64,000 bases of DNA from an uncultured Bacteroidales bacterium (GCA_946999645.1 CAMQDS010000005.1:44568-108567), one strand, 5' to 3'; numbered from the stretch's first letter, positions 26,629 through 36,633 are shown. Program-made: numbers and translations. Notes: generated by a model from the letters alone, not told the origin.

Positions 26629-29265
26629 TTAGATTATTTCTATATCGCTTGATATTATCCATCCCTGACGTCCATCTGCAAGACTTATATTGTACCACTC
26701 GCCTACCGTATCAAGAAGTTTAACTTCTGTACCCTCATGCAATACGAAAAGATTTTTAGAGGATAACTCAGAAGGCGAACTCTTAACTGGGGCTGCAGGT
26801 TTCATAACTACTGCGCTATCTGCTCTTGAGTATGCTTTCATCTGTGAAAAAGCAGATATGAATGATACTGTACAAATAATAAGTGATATAACAGATGTAT
26901 AAAAACCAATTTTTCTTGACTTTTTTGATGAAGACAATAGAAAAAGCAATAGCATAACTAACATAAGAGCAAAAAAGATAATCGACATAACAGCCCAGAC
27001 ATTTGATGAAAGGGTATATGACAATTTTCTTGCATAGGTAACCAAGATAAATTCTGGAAGCACCTCTATTTTATCCTGTACTCTATTTCTTGCTATAGAT
27101 AGGTTATATCTTGCATCAGAGGCAGAAGGATTAAGCTTTAAGGCTCTGTTGTAATTAAGTATGGAATGAGAATAATCTCCTGATTTAAAATAGGCGTTTC
27201 CTAAATTGTAATACAACCGAGAAGACTCAACACCGGACTGTTCTATTTGCGTCCAAGAATTAATTGCCTCTTTCCATTTTCCTGAATTATATGCATCAAT
27301 ACCTGATTTCCAAAGAGAATCGTAACTATTTATATTTGCAGCCCTGGAAAAACCGCCCACAGAAAGCATAAAAATAATTGCTATAACTGAAAGTGAGGTC
27401 AAAGAGCTATAAGACTGTTTTTTATTTTTCATACTTACATCTATCGATGATATTAAGTCAATTGCTTCTGAATAATGTGTAGACATTGCCTCATTTGAGG
27501 AATCAGGAGCATATCTTGAATAATCACAAGCATCTATAAGGCTAATAAATCTATTTGCAATATCTTCAGATATACCGTATTCAATTAATTTAGAATATAT
27601 ATTATCTCTGTTAAGGTCTTCAACCTTCATATTAAGTTTATCTGAAATAAATCCAAACACGGCTCTATGTAACTCCTCATAAAAAGCCGTATATAAATTT
27701 TTGTGCAAAAAATCTTCAGCCTGTTTAAGACGTTTCATAGCCATTTTGGCTGCTTTCCTATTTTTACTTCCTACTATATCTGCTCTCATAAGAGACATTT
27801 TCTTAAATATTACAAAACAAATAATGGCAATAAGAAGTATCATTCCTGCTAAAATATAAAATAGAGGGGTCGCCACAAAAAAGTGTACAGTTCTGGTGAA
27901 TGAAGGTTTATGCAACAATATAAACCTTATATCCTCATCTAAATTTTTAACTCCTTTTCTATCAGCAGAAACAGTAGTTGAGAGAATACCAGATGAATTT
28001 GCCACTTCTTTGCCTTTTGCTACATTGAGCAAAATAGGCTTTGTTTTAAGGGTCACATATTTCCTGGAGGCGATGTCATAATATGAATATTCTACAGGGT
28101 CTATAGTAAACTCACCGTGGCTTCTTGGGATAAAAGGATATTCAAACACTTTAGAACCCGATACTCCCCCATTTTCTACCTTTTCTGTAACCTTAACATC
28201 ATACGAGTCAATATCAGGTGGGAAATTTACTTTTGGAGCCTCCAACAATGACACATTACCTTTTCCTGAAACTGTAATAACTAAGGATGTAGCCTCGTGA
28301 GATTTAAGTTTGTTGTTACTTAATGCAGCATCAATTCTAAAGTCTCCAACCCCACCTCCGAAAGAAGCTGGAGAGCCTTGAGGAAGTCTGCTCACATGTA
28401 TGGTCTGAGCTGAAGAAACAACTCTCTTTCTGACGGTTTCATAATCATCTTCAAAAAAGCCATCAAAAATACTTGAAGAAGTTGCCGTATTTGTCCTGAC
28501 ATTAACAAGACAAATAAGTTCTGCAGGCTCTATAACCAAATTTCCTGCCTGCTGGGGAATAAGGGCAAAACGTCTGATAACCGCGGAGTTATAAATTTCA
28601 TTTCCAACTTTTTCCCTTTTGAAATTAATATTTGTCGGTGATTCTGTAACCTGACTCCAGAAACCGTTAAAAGTAGGAAATTTTGCTCCTTCAAATCCAG
28701 CTATGCCCACTCTTTGATAGAGTTTCAATACCGCCGTTATAGGTTCTCCTATTATTGCCTTATTAGTGCTTACTGATAGCCTTAAAAAGAGATTATCTTT
28801 TGAAATATTACCTGAAGATGAGATTTTCGGTTCCTCGGAATCATTTTTATTAGAACTTCCAGTGCTGGAAGAAGAATTACCGTTATTGGATACAACCTCT
28901 ATTTTTACACTTTCTGAACGTGTCTGCTTTCCACCAATATCTGCACTTGCTGCATTAAGCATAAAGACACCAGCATTTTTGGGAAGTAAGATATATGTGT
29001 ATGTATATTGAGAATTTCTTGTCCTCTTTCCGTTAGTTATTATAGTGCTGACTGACATACCTTTCTGAGGTCCCCAAACTATTTGAAAATCATTTCCAGG
29101 ATTCCATGAAAAATTTTCAGGTCGGTCTTTTCCTTCTATAATAAACGTAACATTAAACTGCTCATCTACACCAACCATATTAGGTGCATCCACCTTTATT
29201 TCACCCTCTGCATGAGCAGCCAAACAGGTAAAACATAAAAAAACAAATATCAATATTTTTTTCAT
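26629..29265 (-). CDS. batD: BatD-BatE fusion protein (aerotolerance operon)
   Basis: The 878-residue protein has a signal peptide and N-terminal beta-sandwich domains typical of BatD (to about residue 440), a transmembrane segment and a cytoplasmic stretch (to ~590). A second membrane segment follows, then TPR units (for example YYNLGNAYFKSGDYSHSILNYNRALKLNPSA) and further membrane helices with a C-terminal SH3-like domain (VGEWYNISLADGRQGWI). The later half corresponds to BatE, so the two are fused. Bat proteins form an inner-membrane complex linked to oxygen tolerance and envelope stress; the biochemical role is not settled. It is preceded by batC with a 10-bp gap. Confidence 0.9.
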   Translation of the reverse strand: MKKILIFVFLCFTCLAAHAEGEIKVDAPNMVGVDEQFNVTFIIEGKDRPENFSWNPGNDFQIVWGPQKGMSVSTIITNGKRTRNSQYTYTYILLPKNAGVFMLNAASADIGGKQTRSESVKIEVVSNNGNSSSSTGSSNKNDSEEPKISSSGNISKDNLFLRLSVSTNKAIIGEPITAVLKLYQRVGIAGFEGAKFPTFNGFWSQVTESPTNINFKREKVGNEIYNSAVIRRFALIPQQAGNLVIEPAELICLVNVRTNTATSSSIFDGFFEDDYETVRKRVVSSAQTIHVSRLPQGSPASFGGGVGDFRIDAALSNNKLKSHEATSLVITVSGKGNVSLLEAPKVNFPPDIDSYDVKVTEKVENGGVSGSKVFEYPFIPRSHGEFTIDPVEYSYYDIASRKYVTLKTKPILLNVAKGKEVANSSGILSTTVSADRKGVKNLDEDIRFILLHKPSFTRTVHFFVATPLFYILAGMILLIAIICFVIFKKMSLMRADIVGSKNRKAAKMAMKRLKQAEDFLHKNLYTAFYEELHRAVFGFISDKLNMKVEDLNRDNIYSKLIEYGISEDIANRFISLIDACDYSRYAPDSSNEAMSTHYSEAIDLISSIDVSMKNKKQSYSSLTSLSVIAIIFMLSVGGFSRAANINSYDSLWKSGIDAYNSGKWKEAINSWTQIEQSGVESSRLYYNLGNAYFKSGDYSHSILNYNRALKLNPSASDARYNLSIARNRVQDKIEVLPEFILVTYARKLSYTLSSNVWAVMSIIFFALMLVMLLLFLLSSSKKSRKIGFYTSVISLIICTVSFISAFSQMKAYSRADSAVVMKPAAPVKSSPSELSSKNLFVLHEGTEVKLLDTVGEWYNISLADGRQGWIISSDIEII

Positions 29266-29275
29266 AACATATTAT

Positions 29276-30031
29276 CTACCAGTTCTTTTCTCTCTTACGA
29301 GACCTCATTGCCGCAACTTTTTCAGCCTTAACTTTATCTTGTGTTTCTTTTTCCTTTGCCAACACTGCTTTTAGAATTTGCATAGCCTGCTGGGAAGAAA
29401 TATTATTCTGTCCTCCCTGTGGTTGATTTTGATCCTGTCCGCCGTTATTGCCTTTATTATTCTTATTGTCCTTATTATTATTTTTGTCTTTGTTATCCTT
29501 GTTGTCCTTGTTTTTATCTTTATTGTTCTTGTTGTCCTTATTGTCCTTATTTTTATCTTTATTATCTTTATTTTTTTGTTCCTGCTTTTTCTGATTATCA
29601 AGCATAATTCGGGCATATGTGTAATTTTCCTTCGCATCCATATCTTCAGGATTACGTAACAATGCTGCTTTATATTCATTTACTGCAGCACTCCAATTTT
29701 TCTGTGCTGCTGCTATATTTCCTGAATTATAATACACATTTTCAGCATACTTAGAATCTGAAATTGTCTTTTTAATCTTTTGCATATAGGTTTCAGCCTC
29801 TTTGAAGTTGCCTTGACGATAAAGATTATTAGCAAGATTATAAGAAGCCGCCAAAGACATTGAATCTTTGACCAAAGCCTTCCTATATGCTATATCAGCT
29901 TCTTTAAAGTTTTCTTTTTTAAATTTTCGATTTCCTACCCTAACTTCATGCCTATCTGCTTGAGCATAAGTTTGAAGAGATAACATAAAGATGCCGACAA
30001 TCAGCAATGTTATATTTAATATTTTCTTCAT
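29276..30031 (-). CDS. batC: BatC, TPR protein with Lys/Asn/Asp-rich low-complexity segment
   Basis: The 251-residue protein has a signal peptide (residues 1-24) and about three TPR units (residues 30-150, for example SYNLANNLYRQGNFKEAETYMQ). A ~50-residue linker made almost only of Lys, Asn and Asp then precedes a Gln/Gly-rich tail. TPRs suggest protein-protein contacts in the Bat complex on the periplasmic side. The low-complexity nucleotide sequence is a repeated set of AAA/AAC/GAC codons, and is a likely site of slippage. It starts 5 bp after batB. Confidence 0.9.
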   Translation of the reverse strand: MKKILNITLLIVGIFMLSLQTYAQADRHEVRVGNRKFKKENFKEADIAYRKALVKDSMSLAASYNLANNLYRQGNFKEAETYMQKIKKTISDSKYAENVYYNSGNIAAAQKNWSAAVNEYKAALLRNPEDMDAKENYTYARIMLDNQKKQEQKNKDNKDKNKDNKDNKNNKDKNKDNKDNKDKNNNKDNKNNKGNNGGQDQNQPQGGQNNISSQQAMQILKAVLAKEKETQDKVKAEKVAAMRSRKREKNW

Positions 30032-30036
30032 TTCTT

Positions 30037-31041
30037 TTAAATATTAAAGATATGCTTTTTGCTACGCCTGTTTCCTATAAGTAGTTCTACCACAAATAAA
30101 ACAAGAGCTATTCCAAAAAAATACATATACTGTTCATCAAATTCTTCAAAAACTACAGAGCGGAATTCTTCATCATCCAGTTTTCTTATATCATCTATTA
30201 TCGGATTTAGCCCAAATTCTTCATTGCCAGCATGGATATATGCTCCATTACCAGCAGCTGCTATCTCCTTCAAAGTCCTGTCATCAAGTTTAGTTACTAC
30301 TATATTACCGTTTGCGTCTTTCAATAAGTCGCCATTTATAGAGATAGGCTGCCCCTCTGTAGTTCCCACACCTATAGTATAGACCTTAATTCCCATTGAT
30401 GCTGCTTGTTTTGCAGCACTTATAGGATTATCTTCGTGGTTTTCACCATCAGTTATCACTATTATTGCACGACTTTTTTCGCTTTGCGCACTAAATGCAC
30501 GTATTGAAGTATTTATTGCATCACCTATAGCCGTTCCCTGCACTGGAATAGAAGAAGTCGATATATTATTAAGGAACATTTTAGTAGATACATAATCAGA
30601 AGTGATAGGAATCTGGATGAAAGATGTACCCGCAAACAAAACAAGCCCTATTCTGTCGTTCCTAAGCCTGTCTGTAAGTCTTGAAACAGCCAACTTAGCT
30701 CGTTCAAGACGGTTTGGAGAGTAATCCTTCGCAAGCATTGAATTAGATACATCCAACGCTATAATAATTTCTGCTCCTTTTGACTTATGTTCTTTTAATT
30801 TTGCTCCTATCTGTGGTCGGGAAAGACCTATTACAAAAAATAGAAAAGCTAAAGAAAAAAGAATAATCTTTACCCATCCTTTGGCTGTTGAGTAAGAAGG
30901 CATAAGCTCCTTTACTAAAGCAACATTTCCAAACTTACTTATACGCTTATTTCTTGTTACCCTTTTTATTACATATACTATGATAAATAAAGGTATAAGT
31001 AATATAAGGTACAGAAATTTCGGATTAGCAAAATATAACAT
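30037..31041 (-). CDS. batB: BatB, membrane-anchored von Willebrand factor A protein
   Basis: The 334-residue protein has two N-terminal membrane helices (around 8-25 and 55-75), a VWA domain with a MIDAS motif (IIIALDVSNSMLAKD, Asp-x-Ser-x-Ser; later Thr and Asp in VITDGENHED) and one C-terminal membrane helix. It is paralogous to BatA directly upstream. The VWA domain likely binds partner proteins through a metal. It starts 12 bp after batA and is part of the moxR-bat transcript. Confidence 0.94.
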   Translation of the reverse strand: MLYFANPKFLYLILLIPLFIIVYVIKRVTRNKRISKFGNVALVKELMPSYSTAKGWVKIILFSLAFLFFVIGLSRPQIGAKLKEHKSKGAEIIIALDVSNSMLAKDYSPNRLERAKLAVSRLTDRLRNDRIGLVLFAGTSFIQIPITSDYVSTKMFLNNISTSSIPVQGTAIGDAINTSIRAFSAQSEKSRAIIVITDGENHEDNPISAAKQAASMGIKVYTIGVGTTEGQPISINGDLLKDANGNIVVTKLDDRTLKEIAAAGNGAYIHAGNEEFGLNPIIDDIRKLDDEEFRSVVFEEFDEQYMYFFGIALVLFVVELLIGNRRSKKHIFNI

Positions 31042-31053
31042 ATAATTTCCTCC

Positions 31054-32037
31054 CTACGGCAATTTTCTTGTTAAAACCCCAATCAGCACTTCCAAAAGCA
31101 ACAATATAAGTGCAGCAATCCCAAAACCAAGATACAATTCCTTAAATACAGGGAAACTGTCAACTGTTGTATGTGTCTTCTCCATTTTGTTTATTTCAGA
31201 ATAAATTTCTGACAATTTTGTATTATCAGTAGCCCTGAAATACTTTCCTCCTGTCTTATTCGCAATATCTTTGAGAAGCTGCTCATCAATTTCAACCTGC
31301 ATATCCTGCAATTTAACTCCCCAAGGAGTAATAACAGGATAAGGTGCAGTACCATTAGCTCCAACTCCTATAGTGTAAACCTTAATACCATATGTCTTAG
31401 CAATTTCTGCTGCTGTATAAGGAGCAACTTCTCCTGAATTGTTTACACCATCAGTCATTAAGATTATAACTTTACTCTTGGCATCTGAGTCCTTCATTCT
31501 TGCCACCGCCGTAGCAAGTCCGTTGCCTATTGCCGTTCCGTCATCTATACCTCCTGTTTCTACCTCTTTCATAAGATTTATCAGAGTAGCACGATCGGTG
31601 GTCAAAGGACACTGGGTATAACTTTCTCCAGCAAAAACAACAATACCTATTCTATCTGAAGGTCTTTGAGATATAAACTCTATGGCTATATCTTTTGCAG
31701 CACTTATACGATCCGGTTTAAAATCTCTAGCAAGCATACTTGTAGATACATCCATATCTAGCATAATATCTATACCTTCCGAATCTGTCTTTTCCACTTG
31801 AGATGTAGAACGGGGTCTAGCGATGGCAACAATTATAAGAGAAAGTGCCACAAGCCTGAGAATCATTGGAACATGTCGGAAAATTTCATAGAAGGAATTT
31901 CCGCCAGCTTTCCATTGAGCTATTGAAGAAACCCTTAAGTGAGGGTATCTTCCTTTTATCTCCCTATATATATAAAGGGCTGCAAGCAATAGGGGTACTA
32001 TCAACAGCCACAGAAGTTTAGGGTATTCAAAAAACAT
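31054..32037 (-). CDS. batA: BatA, membrane-anchored von Willebrand factor A protein
   Basis: The 327-residue protein has the same plan as BatB: N-terminal helices, VWA domain with MIDAS IMLDMDVSTSMLARD and VILMTDGVNNSGE, and a C-terminal membrane helix. Its VWA core is clearly homologous to BatB (for example the GTAIG-like MIDAS loop). It follows the 354-residue protein by 11 bp. Confidence 0.95.
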   Translation of the reverse strand: MFFEYPKLLWLLIVPLLLAALYIYREIKGRYPHLRVSSIAQWKAGGNSFYEIFRHVPMILRLVALSLIIVAIARPRSTSQVEKTDSEGIDIMLDMDVSTSMLARDFKPDRISAAKDIAIEFISQRPSDRIGIVVFAGESYTQCPLTTDRATLINLMKEVETGGIDDGTAIGNGLATAVARMKDSDAKSKVIILMTDGVNNSGEVAPYTAAEIAKTYGIKVYTIGVGANGTAPYPVITPWGVKLQDMQVEIDEQLLKDIANKTGGKYFRATDNTKLSEIYSEINKMEKTHTTVDSFPVFKELYLGFGIAALILLLLEVLIGVLTRKLP

Positions 32038-32048
32038 CTTTATTCCTC

Positions 32049-33113
32049 CTATTTAGGCATATAAGCCGAATCGTCCTCCCTTTGATCCTTATTGTCTACT
32101 GAGTCTTTTGCACTGACCTCACTATCAATCAGAGACCTATATGTATCTGTAACAAAACGTATTGCCAAAGGCAAAACCTTTGCATTGTATTCATCTGGGA
32201 CAATTTCTTTTGCATATTTCACAAAATCAGCCGTCTCAAATAAATGTTTTAAATCTGAATACAAGTCTTTTTGAAGATTCTTGTTCTTTAGAGAAGAAAA
32301 TATTTCAGCCGTAGTCATCTCCATTGCTCCAAAATTATACCTTGCAGATATATACTCCCTCAATACATCAGTAATTCCAGAATAAAATAACTTCTGCTTT
32401 TCAGGTACCCACAACTTATCATTTCTGTACTTATCCAACTTTCTAAGAGCCGAAATATGAGGAGGCTCATTCGGGACACTTGTATATTTTCTATTTTTCT
32501 TAAACTTTTTAAGCAGATATATTATAGCCAAAACAATGACTGCTAATATAATACAACCAAATAGATATGGAGAAATTTCCTTAAAAGTAATCGGATAGGA
32601 GATTTGACCTTTTATATCATGAACCTTAAATTTAGTGGTATCAATAGGAATTGCTTTGATTTCCATGAATTTTTCATCAAAAAGCAAAGTATCCTTTTTC
32701 TCCGAATTAGAATTATCCGATAAGATAACAGATATACGTGGTAACCTGTGCCGTCCAGCCTCAAAAGAAGTCAGAATTACTTTTGCCTCTATATTCCAAG
32801 AACCACTTTTCTTCTTCTTATTTAAAGTATCTATTTGCCAAGGTGTTAAAACATCGACACTATCAGCAAAACCATTTGAATAGTTAGGAAATTGCAACAC
32901 AGCCCCATCTTTAATTCCATTTAATACAATTCCATATTCAAATCTGTCTGCAACAAGAGCTGTATCCCTCTTAGCCAATAATTTAAGAAAAGCCCCCTGT
33001 CGTTCTATAACATTGCCTCTATTATATACCGAATCAACTTGTCCCTTTCCTGCAACATCTATATAAAAAAGAGAAAGGACAAAAACTGTAAGAAATATAT
33101 GTTTCAGATTCAT
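32049..33113 (-). CDS. Bat-operon membrane protein of unknown function
   Basis: The 354-residue protein has a signal peptide (about 1-22), a periplasmic beta-rich domain, one membrane helix (about 185-205, ending in LLKKFKKNRK) and a cytoplasmic helical domain, closing with a charged tail. The layout resembles DUF4381-type proteins present between the DUF58 gene and batA in Bacteroidetes. It starts 2 bp after the DUF58 gene. No enzymatic motif is seen. Confidence 0.85.
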   Translation of the reverse strand: MNLKHIFLTVFVLSLFYIDVAGKGQVDSVYNRGNVIERQGAFLKLLAKRDTALVADRFEYGIVLNGIKDGAVLQFPNYSNGFADSVDVLTPWQIDTLNKKKKSGSWNIEAKVILTSFEAGRHRLPRISVILSDNSNSEKKDTLLFDEKFMEIKAIPIDTTKFKVHDIKGQISYPITFKEISPYLFGCIILAVIVLAIIYLLKKFKKNRKYTSVPNEPPHISALRKLDKYRNDKLWVPEKQKLFYSGITDVLREYISARYNFGAMEMTTAEIFSSLKNKNLQKDLYSDLKHLFETADFVKYAKEIVPDEYNAKVLPLAIRFVTDTYRSLIDSEVSAKDSVDNKDQREDDSAYMPK

Positions 33114-33115
33114 AT

Positions 33116-34006
33116 TTATCTCCTCCTGAAAAAGGCTATAAGCCCTTTTACATAATCATCCGATGTTTCAATAGAGACATTATCAATGCCATAACGGTTA
33201 CACAAATTAGAAAACTCTTTTTCCATATTATTGAACCAATTAGCATAAGCCATACGGACTTTTTTACTGCTTGTATTAACATAAGAGGTTTCACCTGTTT
33301 CAGAATCTTTTACATTCACAATACCTACATCAGGAATCGACTTTTCCCTCCGATCATATACCCTTATCACAGAAATATCATGCCTGTTGATTGCCACCTT
33401 TATAGCATCCTCATAAACAGGAATACCATTAGAAGAAACATCCAACATATCAGAGAGAATAAAAGCAGTACATTTTTTCTTTATAGCATTAGTAAGAAAC
33501 CTTAAAGACTCGCCTATATCAGTACCATTAGAAGAAGGTTCAAATTCTATAATTCTCTTGATTATATGCAAAAGATGACTTCTTCCTTTTTTTGGTGGAA
33601 TAAATTCTTCCACTTTGTTACTAAAAAACAAGGCTCCTACTTTATCATTATTTATGATGGCAGAAAAAGATAATACAGCAGCAATTTCTGCAATCATATT
33701 TCTTTTGGTCATACCCTCTGTTCCAAAAAGACCAGAGCGGCTTATGTCAATAAGCAGCACCACTGTCATTTCTCGCTCTTCTTCAAAGACCTTGACATAT
33801 GGTTCACGAAGTCGTGCCGTCACATTCCAATCCATACTTCTGACATCATCACCATAGCGGTAAGCCCGCACTTCGCTAAAAGTCATACCACGTCCCTTAA
33901 AGGCTGAGTGATACTCCCCTGCAAATATTTGGTGGGACAACGCCTTCGTCTTAATCTCTATCTTTCTGACCTTCTTCAACAGGTCTGTAGTACCGATTTT
34001 TTCCAT
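33116..34006 (-). CDS. DUF58 protein of the bat operon
   Basis: The 296-residue protein has the DUF58 signature around RGMTFSEVRAYRYGDDVRSMDWN followed by a VWA-like core with DISRSGLFG. It has no signal peptide or membrane helix, so it is cytoplasmic. DUF58 proteins act with MoxR ATPases, and this gene shares one base with the moxR stop (TAATG). Confidence 0.94.
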   Translation of the reverse strand: MEKIGTTDLLKKVRKIEIKTKALSHQIFAGEYHSAFKGRGMTFSEVRAYRYGDDVRSMDWNVTARLREPYVKVFEEEREMTVVLLIDISRSGLFGTEGMTKRNMIAEIAAVLSFSAIINNDKVGALFFSNKVEEFIPPKKGRSHLLHIIKRIIEFEPSSNGTDIGESLRFLTNAIKKKCTAFILSDMLDVSSNGIPVYEDAIKVAINRHDISVIRVYDRREKSIPDVGIVNVKDSETGETSYVNTSSKKVRMAYANWFNNMEKEFSNLCNRYGIDNVSIETSDDYVKGLIAFFRRR

Positions 34007-34998
34007 TATGGAACTATAACAGCATTAAGCACTTGAGATACAACTTCTTCCGTAGTTATATTTTCAGCCTCTGCAGCGTAAGTAAGTCCTATTCTATGTC
34101 TTAGCACCTCATCGCATACAGCCCTTACATCTTCAGGAATAACATAGCCTCTTCTTTTCATAAAAGCATAAGCCTTTGATGCCATTGACAATGAAATACT
34201 TGCACGAGGAGAAGCACCATAAGATATCATTTCTTTAAGGTTTTTCAAGCCATACTCTTCAGGAGTTCTGGTAGCATATACTATATCGACGATATATCTT
34301 TCAATCTTCTCATCCATATATACTTCACGTACTACCTGTCTTGCCTTTATTATATCCTCAGGTTTAACAACAGGTACAGCTTTAGGGAACTCTCCAGTAT
34401 TGTTCATCCTTATAATCTGACGTTCCTCATCCTTTTTAGGATAGTCAACTATAACTTTAAGCATGAAACGATCTACTTGTGCTTCTGGGAGCGGATAAGT
34501 ACCCTCTTGCTCTATAGGGTTCTGAGTAGCCATTACCAAAAAAGGTTCAGGCAATTTAAAAGTTTCGTCTCCTATTGTCACCTGACGTTCCTGCATGGCT
34601 TCCAAAAGAGCAGACTGCACTTTTGCTGGGCTTCTGTTAATTTCATCTGCAAGCACGAAGTTTGCAAATATAGGACCTTTATGGACTTCAAAACCTCCTG
34701 TCTTTTGTGAATAGATAAGAGTACCTATCACATCTGCAGGCAAAAGGTCTGGAGTAAACTGAATACGGCTAAACTTAGCATCTATAGCATTTGAAAGCGT
34801 GTTGATAGCAAGCGTTTTAGCAAGTCCCGGCACTCCTTCCAATAAAATATGTCCATTAGCCAAAAGACCTATAAGAAGACTTTCCACCAATGATTTTTGA
34901 CCGACAATAACTTTTCCTATTTCTAATGTCAGCAGATCAACAAAAGAGCTTTCCTGCTGTATACGGTCATTCAATTCTTTAATGTTTACGCTCTCCAT
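34006..34998 (-). CDS. moxR: MoxR-family AAA+ ATPase
   Basis: The 330-residue protein has a Walker A GVPGLAKT, Walker B FVLADEINRSPAK and sensor regions typical of MoxR chaperone-like ATPases. These act on VWA proteins (here BatA/BatB and the DUF58 protein). It is the first gene of the eight-gene minus-strand run ending at the beta-galactosidase. Its start is 34 bp from the divergent truA start. I see no TAnnTTTG box for it in that gap. Confidence 0.96.
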   Translation of the reverse strand: MESVNIKELNDRIQQESSFVDLLTLEIGKVIVGQKSLVESLLIGLLANGHILLEGVPGLAKTLAINTLSNAIDAKFSRIQFTPDLLPADVIGTLIYSQKTGGFEVHKGPIFANFVLADEINRSPAKVQSALLEAMQERQVTIGDETFKLPEPFLVMATQNPIEQEGTYPLPEAQVDRFMLKVIVDYPKKDEERQIIRMNNTGEFPKAVPVVKPEDIIKARQVVREVYMDEKIERYIVDIVYATRTPEEYGLKNLKEMISYGASPRASISLSMASKAYAFMKRRGYVIPEDVRAVCDEVLRHRIGLTYAAEAENITTEEVVSQVLNAVIVP

Positions 34999-35008
34999 AA
35001 ATATTTTA

Positions 35009-35016
35009 TAATTTTG
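35009..35016 (+). promoter_or_regulatory. -7 box of truA
   Basis: TAATTTTG matches TAnnTTTG in the 34-bp gap between moxR and truA. It predicts a very short leader (about 10 bases) for truA. Confidence 0.55.
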
Positions 35017-35032
35017 TATTCAAAAACAAAAC

Positions 35033-35824
35033 ATGCGTTACAAGATTCTTTTGTCATACGATGGTTCATCATTTCACGGATGGCAACTCCAAAACAATGC
35101 TCCTACAATTCAGGGATGTATTCAAGAGTCACTATCTAAACTTCTCAACGAAGAGATTTCAGTTACAGGAGCCGGAAGAACCGACACCGAAGTGAATGCA
35201 ATATGCTATGCAGCACATTTTGACTCCCCAGAAGAAGGTCTTGACGCAAAAGATCTTGTCTACAAATTAAATGCCATTTTAAACCCAAAAATAGTTATAC
35301 ATTCAATTGAAAAAGTATCATCAGACTTTCATTCAAGATTTGATGCCCAAATGAGGGAATATCATTATTTTATAAACAAGAAAAAAGATCCTTTTATCGA
35401 AAATTATTCTTGGAGATGTTCATATAATATTGACCTTACGGCAATGAATAAGGCAGCAGAATACCTTGTTGGCACGAAAGATTTTAGTTGCTTTGAGAAA
35501 AAGGGAGGCTCAAATAAAACTTCCATATGCACGATTTATGATGCTATATGGCAGCCTTATTACCCTTCACATGTACGCCTTATGGGGTATCCCTGCAATG
35601 AAGGAGATTATATTTTTTTTAGAATAAGGGCTGACAGATTTTTGAGAAATATGGTCAGAGCAATAGTAGGAACACTGATAGACATTGGCAGAGGAAAACA
35701 TAATCCCGAATGGATACAGAAATTACTTATAGAAAAAAATCGTTCATCAGCTGGAGAATCTGTTCCAGGAAATGCACTATTTTTAAGTAAAGTAAGTTAT
35801 GATAACGAAATTAAGATTTTTTAA
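35033..35824 (+). CDS. truA: tRNA pseudouridine(38-40) synthase TruA
   Basis: The 263-residue protein has the TruA catalytic motif GAGRTDTEVNA, with catalytic Asp in Arg-Thr-Asp; the usual Ala-Gly-Val-His is here Thr-Glu-Val-Asn. It also has the second-half motif FLRNMVRAIVGTLIDIGRG. It converts uridines 38-40 of tRNA anticodon arms to pseudouridine. Length is normal. It is alone before the ExbB-type operon promoter, which overlaps its stop. Confidence 0.95.
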   Translation: MRYKILLSYDGSSFHGWQLQNNAPTIQGCIQESLSKLLNEEISVTGAGRTDTEVNAICYAAHFDSPEEGLDAKDLVYKLNAILNPKIVIHSIEKVSSDFHSRFDAQMREYHYFINKKKDPFIENYSWRCSYNIDLTAMNKAAEYLVGTKDFSCFEKKGGSNKTSICTIYDAIWQPYYPSHVRLMGYPCNEGDYIFFRIRADRFLRNMVRAIVGTLIDIGRGKHNPEWIQKLLIEKNRSSAGESVPGNALFLSKVSYDNEIKIF

Positions 35825-35825
35825 T

Positions 35826-35833
35826 TAAATTTG
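35826..35833 (+). promoter_or_regulatory. -7 box of the exbB-exbD-tonB-like operon
   Basis: TAAATTTG matches TAnnTTTG and begins 2 bases after the truA stop. It would start transcription about 60 bases ahead of the exbB-like gene. The leader has no other obvious signal. Confidence 0.6.
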
Positions 35834-35898
35834 CGGTTTGCCGATTGGACAGACAGTCGACTTAAGAATAAGAATAATAATAAACGTACGTAATAATT

Positions 35899-36633
35899 AT
35901 GTTGCTCACTCTATTACAAGTAGCTGGATTGGATTCTGCAGCATCAGCTGTTGAAAGTATGTCACAAACAGGACTGCAAACTGCAGCACCTGTGCAAGAA
36001 GAAATGTCATTTTCATTGATTGAAATGGCAGCTAAAGGCGGATGGCTTATGTTAGTTCTGCTTGTGCTTTCATTGATTGCCATATATCTTTTTGGTAAAA
36101 AATGGTGGATGATTCATAAAGCAAGCAATATTGACAAAAATTTTATGAGAGATATAAGGGATTATATACACGAAGGCAAACTTAAAGCAGCCACTGCCCT
36201 ATGCGAGAAATATAATTCCCCTGTTGCAAGATTAGTTCAAAAAGGAATTGAACGTATAGGAAGACCGCTTTCTGATATACAAACAGCAGTTGAGAATACT
36301 GGTAATGCCGAGATTGCAAGACTTGAAAAAGGACTTCCTATGCTCGCAACCATTTCTGGAGGTTCACCTATGATAGGATTTTTGGGAACTGTTATAGGTA
36401 TGGTTCAAGCTTTCTTTGATATGTCACAAGCCGGCAATAACATAGATATAACCCTACTTTCAGGAGGTATATATACCGCTATGATTACAACCGTAGGAGG
36501 TCTTATTGTAGGTATTGTTGCATATTTCGGATATAATTACCTTACTTCAAACATATCCGACTTGGTATTCAAAATGGAAAACGCCACAATTGACTTTATG
36601 GATCTGCTACACGAGCCAGCAAAAGAAGAGTAA
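35899..36633 (+). CDS. ExbB/TolQ-type proton channel protein
   Basis: The 244-residue protein has an N-terminal helix, a central MotA/TolQ/ExbB domain with FLGTVIGMVQAFF and the last helices GGIYTAMITTVGGLIVGIVAYF, including the Thr and Gly residues that line the channel in the family. It energises TonB-type transport with the next two genes. An unusual 20-residue Ala/Gln-rich N-terminal segment precedes the first helix. It has its own promoter. Confidence 0.92.
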   Translation: MLLTLLQVAGLDSAASAVESMSQTGLQTAAPVQEEMSFSLIEMAAKGGWLMLVLLVLSLIAIYLFGKKWWMIHKASNIDKNFMRDIRDYIHEGKLKAATALCEKYNSPVARLVQKGIERIGRPLSDIQTAVENTGNAEIARLEKGLPMLATISGGSPMIGFLGTVIGMVQAFFDMSQAGNNIDITLLSGGIYTAMITTVGGLIVGIVAYFGYNYLTSNISDLVFKMENATIDFMDLLHEPAKEE

